Shown here piece after piece: positions 1 to 10,750 of a stretch of DNA of 64,000 nt (position 1 is the stretch's first letter; every line of letters starts with the position of its first letter). A program made the position numbers and the translations under genes. The notes beneath the pieces are model-generated. The model was not told the origin of the DNA. It did not search any database and worked only from the letters and a program-made list of their open reading frames with translations. Source of the stretch: Paragordius varius (lineage: Eukaryota > Nematomorpha); NCBI GenBank assembly GCA_964247055.1, contig OZ176053.1, positions 12,090,001 through 12,154,000 on the forward strand, written 5' to 3'.

Positions 1-36
1 TTAAATATTATCAAATAAACTAAGTATTCTATTATT

Positions 37-71
<35 letters not shown>

Positions 72-233
72 GTTAAACAGTTTACATTTCTATTACCTAT
101 TTTACCAACAATAATGCGTTATTATTTAAAAAAAAGTTTAAAACAATTTATTTGTCTTATTAAACATAATATTTGTCTTTAAAATTTTACCAGTACTATT
201 AATTATTATAATTATTAAATTAAAATAGAAAAC

Positions 234-3200
234 CTTTGGGCCTCTTTTTCATCTTTGGCATGATAGGTGGCCAAACAATCCAGAATAAATATTTGACCCC
301 ATCTATAACATAAAATAGTTTTGGAAAATATAAAACTTTACATTTAAATTAGGTAGGAGGGACATATGAATTCATAATGCAATCATGATAAATATAAATA
401 TGATATGATTTCCTTTAATATAATATAATTTAAAAACAATAAATAATTTAAAAATTTACCATGCATAAACCAAACTAATTAACACACAAGATTAAACAAA
501 CTTTTTTAAGTAAACGTAAAAAAAATAATTTTATCCATTTATAGATTACTCAGTGCATTCATTAAGGGCCGCCAACAATTTATTGACAGATTGCGTGTTT
601 AAATTCAAGACTTTACTGGGATCCTCCGAATTTTCTGCGATTTCTGAAAGGGCAGCCACGGCATTTGCTACAACCTATTTTTTCCCATAAAAAATTAATT
701 GAAAAAATAAAAAAGGCAGTAATGATAAAACATGATTGAATTTTACTATATAACGTCTTAATAAAGTAATATCAGTTTGCACCTCTGTTTTGTATTTCGC
801 ACTTAAAGGGATAGGTTATATTTAGAAAATAGGAGTTTTTATAAAAATAAATTTCTTTATTTTGGGACAATGACGCAAATTAAACCGTAAAAATAAAATA
901 ATGACTATATATATAATATATGAAGAAAAAAATTAAGGCATTCTATAATACTTGGTTTTAATTTGTATTATTAACTACAACTTTTTTTATTAGATGATAT
1001 TTTTAGATACTTTCAACAACAGGTCATTGCATATAATTAATTCCAGGAGTTTAATTGAGCGATATGATGTGCAATTTAGTTTATTCCGTTTATTTTTATA
1101 GATTGAAATAGTAAATACTGTTTTGCCAATCGGTTGGGATCTTAATATCAAATATATTATTTTGTTAAAAAGGGTTGTTAAAATGGAGACCCTTAAATTT
1201 TACACTTTTCAATAATCAGCTTAGAGTTCAGACGGTCCTGCCGTTTTATTGTTTTTCATTTTTTTAATGCGTTTGTCGATTTCGTTGATGAGTGGTGTGG
1301 GCCCAATGTTAAAAGGCAATATTGGCAGTTCGTCGTCAACAAAATTGCAATTGAGAATAAGATCCCCACCGATTGACAAAACAGTAATACTATTCCAATC
1401 TATAAAAATAAAGGGAATAAACTTAATTGCACATCATATCGCTCAAGTAAACTCCTGGAACATATTATGAAAAGTTTTTGAATCAATCTTAGCTCAAAAA
1501 ATAAGTTAATATTGACAGCATGCAATTTGCCTTCCGGCAAGTCTGCAGCACAACAGATCCCATATTTATATTAAGGCGCCTCCAAGAAAACTATCTTTTT
1601 AAAGGTATTCAATTATACCATCTATTTATTGACATGGAGAAAGCGTTCAAGAAAATCCCTCGAACGCTTATTTTCTGGTGTCTTCAAAAAAAAGAAGTAA
1701 ATGGATCATAGATGCAATAAAGTTATTATATGATAACAGTAAAACTTGTGTTAACACACATTTCGGGTACACAATTCCATTCCACATCACAACAGAACTA
1801 CACAAATGTTCTGTTCTCAGTCGCTTACTATTCACCATAATAGTAGACACCATCAGTGATGAGATCCGTACTGGCCTTCCTTGGGAGCTCATTTACGCTG
1901 ATGATCTATTGTTAACGTCAGAAAATCTAAACGAACTCAGTCAAAAGTTCAAAAGACTGTTTACGTCATAATCTCACAATCAACATCCAAAAAAACTAAG
2001 GTTATGATAACAGGAGACAAAAAGACCGATCAAATCAAATACTCATGCCGCGCATGCTTAAAAAATGTGTGACTAAACTCCATCCAATGCACCAAGTGTC
2101 AATACTGGTTACACAAACCATGTTCAGGATTAAATGGAAGTTTAAATAATAATATTAATTACATATGCCCCCCCCCCATGTACTCTTCCAAACAATATAT
2201 TCCACCCATAGAAGCTGAATCCTACCTTAAAATAGGTGACAGCGAAATTCAAAAAGTACAAAAGTTTACCTACCTTGATGATACTATTTCCGCTCAAGGA
2301 AGTTCATCTGAAGCCATCAAAAATCGTATAAGAATTGGTTGAGGTATATACAACCAATATAAACACATATTCACCAACAAACATTTATCTTCAAAAACAT
2401 GAAACAAAATATAACTGATTAGCGTTAGGCCTACTATAACATATGCTTGCGAAACATGGCAAATAAGTAAAACACAGGAAAATATGCTGGGTAATATGGA
2501 ACAAAGAATGATAAATACATTTAAGCGAACAATCTCTCATGATAAACAAATCCTACCAATCTCAAAATATATTCAAATCCGTAGACTTGGCTATTACAGT
2601 CACATTCAAAGATTAATAACGTTAATTGGATTAAAAATATAACAAACATTAAGCCAAACAAACAAAACAGAGTTGGTCGTCCAGCAATAACATGGGACAA
2701 TAAAAACGTTACCCAAGACCTACAGGCCAAAAACATAAAAGCCGGGGACTGGTTAAACAAAAAAATCTTAAATCCAATGATCAAACACCTAAGCTCTGTC
2801 ACGACGGGATGCCAAGGGACCCCTTGACAAAAGCCATCTATCTATCTATCTATCCTCCAATATATAATAGTTCAAAAAATAAAACCACCCGTGTAAATTA
2901 ACCACACTCTAATCTTACTCTAAATGTATTATTTTTCCAAAAAAATAATCATATTTTAATTTATATTTTAAGCATTTTAGAAACAAATTTCCGTTATCAA
3001 GTTTAAATTTCCATAGAAATTACCATAGGATTAGGGTCCGATAATAAATCTTTCAAGAGGTCCAGAAAACCCTGTTCTTGAACCAATGTTTGATTGATGT
3101 CATGCAATTTCGCGACGCATACTGCAGCTGTTTTGCGCACATATGGATCCTCATCCTAAGTATAAAAACAAGGAATTTGGAAAGATTTTAAATTTGGAGG

Positions 3201-3942
3201 ATATAAATGTGTTTAAACGATTAAATATTATTTAATTTTTTTGTTTTGGCAGGAAAACAGGCATTGGTTCATTAAATTTGTTAAATTTTTTTAAAAATAT
3301 ATCGGCAATAAAAATTAGATCCAATAATTTTCAAACCAATATAAATTTGAATATTTCAATATTAATTCCTTTGTATGTTAGTTCGACTAACTTATACTTA
3401 CGATAAGGGTAAACAATTAGGATATAATTTTATTACATTTTATGAGATAATTAAAAAATAATTTACCTTTAAACATTTGCGCAAAGGTTCACATAAATAT
3501 TCTGTAATCTTTTCCACTCTGATACAACCCATAGTTCGGACTGCCAATGCTCTTATCAAAGGATTAGAATCTTCACAATCCTAAATTTATTTAGAAAAAT
3601 TTACTTTGACAAACGTATTAACAGCCATTATGGCCATATCAGGTTGACTTTTGGCATAATTCATGAGGTAAAGATAAACTAATTTCTTTAACTCCAAGTT
3701 ATCGGTTTGCATACAATTAACTACATCGGGAAAGAGAGCACTTTTTTAAATTTTAGATATGATATAATACCTAACATCTTTTCCAACCGTCATACTAGCT
3801 ATAACTTTCTTAACTGCTTCACGTTTTTTCTCTTTTTTATCGCTATTTAACTCATTTTTGAGTTCATATATTTCTCCTTAAAATTTGTTATTGGCTAAAT
3901 TAAACCTTTTTTGGTGGTTGTAAAATATTTAGAATCCGTCAT
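234..3942 (-). CDS. AP1B1/AP2B1-like: Beta-adaptin (AP-1/AP-2 beta subunit), N-terminal part, runs off the left edge
   Basis: Large subunit of the clathrin adaptor complexes AP-1 or AP-2, which sort cargo at the trans-Golgi network or plasma membrane. Seven exons can be read: 3942-3906, 3876-3771, 3740-3605, 3580-3467, 3155-3024, 674-550 and 302-234. The protein opens [19 protein letters not shown] and continues through the conserved armadillo/HEAT trunk: [72 protein letters not shown] and [20 protein letters not shown]. Identity to animal AP1B1/AP2B1 is very high, but the N-terminus cannot separate the two paralogs. Three introns are tiny: 29, 30 and 24 nt. The intron between 3024 and 674 is about 2.3 kb and holds a decayed LINE. 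The remainder (hinge and ear) lies outside the window. The start codon faces that of MFSD10 across 52 bp. Confidence 0.95.
1042..1460. repeat. Inverted repeat made from LINE sequence
   Basis: The stretch at about 1042-1118 is a near-perfect reverse complement of about 1386-1458, which is part of the LINE's RT region. The two arms are about 75 bp long with roughly 270 bp between them. The simplest reading is a second, inverted fragment of the same LINE, either from 5' inversion during insertion or from a separate insertion. Confidence 0.8.
1300..2856 (+). mobile_element. Decayed non-LTR retrotransposon (LINE) in a beta-adaptin intron
   Basis: Pieces of a reverse transcriptase read in order on the plus strand but in shifting frames with stops, so the copy is dead. 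Seen are a segment like the 'GI.L..H' region before the fingers (about 1405-1465), [19 protein letters not shown] (about 1530-1585), [14 protein letters not shown] (about 1620-1665), and the catalytic YADD in [18 protein letters not shown] (about 1877-1930). After the RT comes a PHD-like zinc-binding segment with C..C, H and C residues (about 2045-2170), then a thumb-type segment ending near 2810. The 3' end finishes in a short TATC microsatellite (about 2838-2855), as in several LINE clades. RT followed by a PHD-like finger is found in LINEs of cnidarians and other invertebrates; the clade is not assigned here. Confidence 0.85.
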
Positions 3943-3994
3943 GTTGATATCCAATAAAAAATGTGACAAAACGAACCGATGATATGAAAATCAT
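3943..3994. promoter_or_regulatory. Divergent (bidirectional) promoter of beta-adaptin and MFSD10
   Basis: Only 52 bp separate the beta-adaptin ATG (minus, 3942) from the MFSD10 ATG (plus, 3995). Both starts are supported by conserved N-terminal protein sequence, so the 5' UTRs must be very short, overlap, or extend into each other's coding region. No clear TATA box distinguishes the two directions by eye. Confidence 0.6.
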
Positions 3995-5405
3995 ATGGCA
4001 AAGGTAAGTTTACCTGTATATAAAATAGATTTGGAGCCTTATATTTGCTGTCATTTTAATAGATATCATAGCTTTTAGTTGTATATTGCCTCTTTTACCT
4101 AGCATTTTTGAGTACTATCAAAAAAATGATGGAAAAGTAATGAATAAACGCTTATAAAAATTAGACCGGTTTATATAATCGCATAATAAATTATCTTTAC
4201 GAATCCTTAAATATAAACTATAAATCAAATACCAAAGCGACGAGTGTTTTGTTTGGAGGTATATTCAGATATATTTTTAGGCTTTTTCGGATCTCTGTTT
4301 TCTTTGCTCCAATTCGTGTCTGCACCCACATGCGGCCATTTATCCGATTTGTATGGGAGACGTCCCATTTTACTAATAAATATGGTAAAGAATTTTTTTG
4401 ATTGTCCTTTAATTACTCATATTTTCAATTAAAAATTACATATATTGAGGGTTTTAACCGGCTAAAAAATAAATATTGTGACCGCTTATGTATCCATTAA
4501 TTTATGGATAAATCCAGTGGTGGTACTTACCAAAAAAGGGTCAAAAAATATTTTCTTGTTTCAAGGCAATACAGATAAAATTTTAATAGCTGTTTCACGT
4601 ATTTGCAGATTTGTACCTGAGTAATTACGCCCACGATGTTAATTTAAATTTAACACTAAAACAAACAAATTAAGTAAACCCTTTAAATTGGAAACTCGTC
4701 TTTATATTGATAATTATCTATAATTTAATTAAATATGCTTATTTTTTTTATTTAAAGTTTATCCTTAATTTATTAATCTAATTGATAAATATATGTTTAT
4801 AAGTTTTGATAAACAATCGCGATAATGAATGCATTTTAACCGGTTAGACCCAACCCATATTTCTCTATAATTTTATTGTATACTATTTTTTATAACTTAT
4901 ACTCATAGTTTGGTACGCTGCTATCGTATGTGCTTTGGTTTTATGCCACAAACTTTAAAATTTTTGCATTTTCCCGCATTATTGGAGGTCTGAGTAAATC
5001 TAATATCTCTCTTTTGACAACCATTGCTACGGATTGTAGTGATGTTGATGGCAGAGGAAAAATTATGGTAAAAGCTTTTATGATTTTCATTATTTTCATC
5101 CACAAAATATCTTAATTTATATAATTTTGTCAATATCAAACTATAATGCGCGCAATATAAAAAAATTTTATATACCGTTAAATTTAAACATGGTTAATAA
5201 TTTAGTTTTTAAAATGTTCAGCGCATAAATATCGTTAAGATTTTATATCTAAAAAGAAGTCCCGAAAACTTTAAATTTATGAATTGTCATATATGTTTAT
5301 TATGCCGACCACATCAGACACTGAAAAAATTTGTAAATACCATGTATGAAAATATATATAAACTTTATTTTTTTGCCTCATAGAGCTTTTGATTATTATG
5401 TACAA

Positions 5406-5446
<41 letters not shown>

Positions 5447-8400
5447 CTACCGATTCCAAATTTTACGTACTACTTACAATAAATGTTGAACGATCGCCCC
5501 TCCCTAAATACCCTAATTTATTTTTTTTTCTAGCGTCTTAAATAAATAATTTGAATTACTAAAAAATTAATGACTTAAATTAACACCATTTAAAATGTGA
5601 GGCCCTCAAAATCATGTTATAAATTTTGAAAGTTTCTTCCTAAGGCGGAAATAAAATATGTCATCTATTTTTTTAAGATAATTTTGTCAGAAAGGTAGAA
5701 GATAATAAAAATAATATATAATGATTTAAATAAACCAAAACATACCATACAAATCATACTTTAGAAAATTTGGGGAAAATTCCGCATAAAATAATAAATG
5801 CTTACACTAATTTACAATGCGAATGTCCTTGAAATTTATACTTTAAAAATAAGGATTTGTTGAAAGATTAAAAGTTTTTAGTATTTAATCAAAAATATTT
5901 AAAATTAATAATATAAACGTGATAAATTGCTATAATCATATAAAATATATATATATATATAAGTCAATTGCCAAGATTGCTATTTTTAATAAATCATTGA
6001 GACCTTAATTTTGGCTTCGAAAAATTCCATTAATAACTTCAAGTTGATCGTATAACTTGGATATTATTCATAACGTTCTAGATCATTTATAGATTTGTGG
6101 TAAATATTTTGGATCGATTTACGTAAATAACGTTTTTTATGGTTTATGTACCGCCGCTTTCTGCATGCTAAAAGATATTAAATGCTTTTGATAGAACTTG
6201 AAAAAATGAATTTGATGTATTAATCTACCAGAGTATTATAAATTTCTTATCGGACATCTATCTGGCCTTTGCGTTAAAGGCACCAAACCATTATAACGGG
6301 CTTGTATACATTCCTATGTAGCAAAACCCTATACTTTATTAAATTTAATATTTCCGATTCCGATGTTTTATTGATGTTATTTATTATTGTCGGTTAGCTA
6401 TTGCAAAGTAAACATTATTGACTTTTCCTTTGGGATCAAACATAGCTTATGCCATAAAAAATGGAGTTATAATAACTATTTATGTCAAATTTAGGATAGA
6501 CAGGATTGATTTATATTTTATCCGAATATTTATTTAATGTTTGGTATTAGCTTTAATAACAAGGCCATTAACCTAAAGTAATTGGCAATATCTGGTGGTA
6601 TAAATATGCGTTTTGAATCAAATTTAGCAGTGAATCAGTCAATGTAAAAACTGGCTTAATGATTCTACTCTAAGGCCCTTAATTTTCATAGCAGTATGCA
6701 CTATTAGATTACACTTTAAAATACATATTTAAGCCTCACCACCTTATTAATTACTTTATGCTGATTACTTTGTCATTAAATATGAATTAAGAGACATATT
6801 ATCCGTATAAAATGGAAAAACATTGCCTTACTTAAAAGCATGGATTCATCATAAATTTGTCAAAAAAAATCTGGCTATACCCAAATATGTATGCTTTGTT
6901 TGTAAACCAGATTTAAAATAATTTTATTTTATGCTTTATATATATATTAATAATTATTGGATGAGTTAATTACATAATTTAATTATAAATACACAGGCGC
7001 TTATAGGTGCTGCATTTTCTATCGGATTCATAATTGGTCCATTTTTTGGTGGATTTATGGCGCGTCGGCACATGAAACAAAGTTTGACTATCAACTTAAC
7101 TGGTAATGATAATATTAACAACCCATTTCGTCAAGTTGCTTTCTTTGCTATCGCCTTGGCTGCCATAAACATGATTCTAGTTTATTTTGGTTTGCCAGAA
7201 ACCTTTGGACAACGATCAAGAAAGGTTATTTTTGTCATTTAAACATTTATGGAAATATTTGAATTTGATTATTAACCAAATTTAATGGTGTGAATAAACT
7301 TGAAACATTTTGTAATACGTAAAAGTCACTTAAAAATATGTAATATTTTATAACTCTCGATGTAACTTTGATGGGAAAAATACATGGCTCTATTCCGTCA
7401 TAACCCAAATTTTCAACTTTTTAATATAGTTTTTTTCAATAATATATATAATAAAAATTATAAAGATTTTCATTAATAATTAATTTTTATTATAAGGAAG
7501 CCCTGAATAGTTAAAACAAACTGTGTTTTGAAATTAATCTTTTTTTATGTATAGATATCGGACAAAAACGAGTTTGCTATCAATGGACACCATGGAGATG
7601 CCAAACATTCCAAAGTACATTCATATAATTAAAACTTAAAAATACTAAGATCAATATATTTAGACATTTCAAATCAACGAAAATTTAATCAAATTAATTT
7701 TTTAATAAAACTCTTTCCACATATTAAGGATCCTTATGAATCAGAAGCCACCGTATTAGATTATGTCAATCCAATATCCCTTTTTAATTTTCGACCCTGT
7801 AGACGAATAAATCAATCTGGTAGTAATTTTTGCATAAACCTTAATTTTTATATACCATTTACAATTCAAATTCACCCTTAAACAATTCAAATTCACCCTC
7901 AAACAATTCAAATTCACCCTCAAATAAAATATATGTTTTTAAAATTAAAAATTACCAATATTTTTATATGTTTTAAAAAATAAAAATTTTGTTTTAAATT
8001 AAAATAATACTGAAAAAATAATAAACTATGACATAAACATAAATTTCATATTAATAATGAGTTATAGTTCGAAGTACATAATTTATTTATAGGGTGAATT
8101 TGAATTGTTCAAGGGCAAATTTGAATTGTTTAAGGGTGAATTTGTACTGTAAATGGTATATTATATTTTTAATTTATAATATATTTTTTATCAAATGCGT
8201 GTACACATATTAAGACAAACGGGGTTTAAAGGTGTTGGGTGCAACTTATTTTTCATATCTCTTCCTGTTTTCTGGATTAGAATTTACTCTCACATTTTTC
8301 ACACATTCTAGATTTGCTTATACCAGGTACTTACATTTTTACTTATCAAAATAGAGACAACTAACAATTTTAAAATTTATCTAAAATATATAAATTACAT

Positions 8401-10456
8401 TCGTTTTAATTAAATTACTTTCTTTATCTTATGTTTCATATTTAAATTCAAAGTTTCACTTATATATTTGAATTAATATGATAAAATTTAAGGAAAGATT
8501 TAATTTAACACGTAATATGCTTTTCTAAAACAAAAATTTGATTGAAAAAATAATTATTCATATATAATAATTAATGTTTTATATATAAATTTAATATAGT
8601 ATGGACCAAGGTAAAATGTTTTGCTTTATTGGACTAATTATGGTAGTTTTACAAGGTAATCAATCCATTTGAATTATTTTTTAAAAAATTTTCATTTTTG
8701 TGGTTAAATTTTTATACAATATATATATTATATTTTTAGGGGGATTTGTCCGAAAGATACGTAAAGAACAACAACAGATTGTATCACTCATTGTATGTTA
8801 AAAATATTTTATTAAAATTTAGATTATGAAATTTAAATAATTTTTATCTTTCCTAGGCTTTGATATTAATAGTACCCTCAAACATTGTCATTGCAATTAG
8901 CTATAACAAAGCTATGTTCTATACCGGATTATTCATATACTCCCTATGTAAGTACAATGAAATCTATATATTTATAAAAATGTTTTTAGTAAAACATTTT
9001 GTCATATAAATTTTAAGGAATATATTTAATATTTTGCATCTTAAACAGCTACCTCAATGGCAGTTCCCACGTTAACTAGCATGGTATCATTTTATGGTAA
9101 TACAATTATTTTAATTGATTAATAATACTGGTTTAAGGTTTTTTTTTATTTGTAAAAAACACATTTATGAAATTTATGTTTTTAATAATTATTTTCCACA
9201 CTTTTTTTTCAGGTCATTCAGATGAAAAAGGTGTGATTATGGGAATTCATAGATCACTTGGTGCTTTAGCCAGGGCTTGTGGTCCACTCTTATTTTCGAT
9301 ATGTAATATTAATTTAATTTTATAGTTTAACTAAAATATTTTATAAGCATAAAAATTTAATGTTATTGAAAGCAAAAATAATAATTTTCGCCAATTGGAT
9401 TAACACTTCGATTCAAATTGGGGTATCTAAATACCCCAGACTTAATTTAAGTTATGATTTTTAAAAAATTACTGAAGGAAACGGTCCCAATTTAAATTTA
9501 TGCTTCTATCCTAATAAAAATTATATAAATATGCCAAAATATCTAAATAAAATTTTGTTTTGAAAAAAAAGTTCCATGTCAAACTACTTGGACGCCATTT
9601 TTATTTTACAAAATTTTTGCAGAATATCGTCTTAATTTAATTTTAAGAGTAAAATTATAGCTAATATTTTATTTAAATTATATCTAACATTGATAGAAGT
9701 ACAAAAAGCGGTTTATTTTGTATTATTTTACAATTTACCATCGCACACATGTCACGTTGAGTAAATTTTTACCTTTCGGTTTTAGCTTAAAATAAGTAAT
9801 ATCAACTATTTTTGAATAAATTTTTTTATATATTTCGGTTTATTAATGTTATATAAGTGCAAAATTTTGCCATGGTTTCGATTGCTTCCATATTTTTAAA
9901 AGAATTTAATTTTAAACAGGCCTGGGGTATCCAACTACCCCAATTTGAATCGAAGACTAAAAGGAATGTGTTGTATCCAAGTGTTAAAAAAATAAAAAAC
10001 GAATAATTTTTATGACAGGCCCACTTTTAAAATCTTGTTTATTTTTTCAATGATTTATATATTTATAATAAAATATATAAGGTTTGTTACCAATCGACAT
10101 AATTATTGTTTAATCAAAAATTCAGGGTTGTAAAAATATTGTTGTTTTTGAATAAAAAAATGTTTGTCATTTTATTATGTTTTGTCTTTACAATTTTAAT
10201 TTCTACTGTAAATTTAATAATTCAAATACCTACATACATAAAAAATGAGATTTTTAAAAAATTAAATAACATTTTAATGGTAATTATTAAACACATATTC
10301 ATAAAATTATTAGTATTTTGGCAATTTGGAGCAACTAAATGTTACATGTATGGAGCATTTCTACAAATCATTCCGGCATTATTTTTTTACAAATTTTATT
10401 ATTGTAAAATGGCTCAGTCAAATCTCAAATCACCTGGTGGCATCAAATTAGATTAA
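3995..10456 (+). CDS. MFSD10: MFSD10 (TETRAN-like major facilitator transporter)
   Basis: Twelve-helix organic-anion/drug-type transporter of the MFS. Fourteen exons: 3995-4003, 4029-4136, 4238-4384, 4909-5067, 6997-7224, 7555-7614, 7729-7819, 8215-8326, 8600-8655, 8740-8792, 8857-8947, 9049-9096, 9213-9302 and 10314-10456. The first exon encodes only MAK and is followed by a 25-nt intron. Diagnostic matches to animal MFSD10 are the MFS loop signature HLSDLYGRRPILL, SRIIGGLSKSNISLLTTI, FSIGFIIGPFFGG, LFLFSGLEFTLTFFTH and HRSLGALARACGPLLF. The C-terminus is FWQFGATKCYMYGAFLQI followed by a short basic tail. Introns range from 25 nt to 1.9 kb; intron 7 carries an inverted-repeat element and intron 13 a MITE. 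It converges on TBP, whose stop is about 295 bp away. Confidence 0.93.
5068..6996 (+). other. MFSD10 intron 4 (1.9 kb), no gene seen
   Basis: Long intron bounded by a GT at 5068 and an AG at 6996. It contains a (TA)n run at about 5408-5442 and a shorter one near 5946-5960. I could see no conserved frame on either strand and no inverted-repeat element. Confidence 0.7.
7851..8160. mobile_element. Inverted-repeat element whose ends are 21-bp tandem repeats
   Basis: About 310 bp inside MFSD10 intron 7. It begins TATACCATTTAC and ends with the reverse complement GTAAATGGTATA. Next to each end sit three copies of a roughly 21-bp unit (AAACAATTCAAATTCACCC plus two bases), in opposite orientation at the two ends. 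The centre is AT-rich and non-coding. It looks like a small non-autonomous element (MITE-like) with tandem subterminal repeats, which could be transposase-binding sites. Confidence 0.75.
9400..9995. mobile_element. MITE family 1, copy A (in the last MFSD10 intron)
   Basis: Non-coding element of about 590 bp with terminal inverted repeats. Near the left end is TTCGATTCAAATTGGGGTAT; near the right end is its near-complement ATACCCC / CCCCAATTTGAATCGAA (about 9925-9955). The outer flanks also match the outer flanks of copy B (…GTGTTGT.TCCAAGTGTTAAAAA). Three further copies lie at about 19.8, 22.3 and 23.6 kb. Confidence 0.8.
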
Positions 10457-10750
10457 TTTTTTCATATACATAAAATATTATAATTACATTCTAGACAAAT
10501 ATTAATTATTATTATTATAATTTTTTTAGTTGGTCGGTCAATTTCAAATGATTGACTACTATCCCAATCATTTATTTCAGGCATTTACCACGCACAATAT
10601 ATTATTATGTATACATAATTATAATCATAATCATGGCAATTTATATAATTTCATGTATTTATACAAATCAATAAATCTACACCTTTTTACAGTATTATCT
10701 CATAAAAATTATTAAAAAGTGCATCCATACAAAAAAAACAGTATAGTCAA

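Noticed and set aside
10106-10313. N-terminal part of the plus-strand frame that ends at 10456
   Set aside because: Only the part from 10314 matches MFSD10 and follows an AG acceptor; the earlier part is intron.
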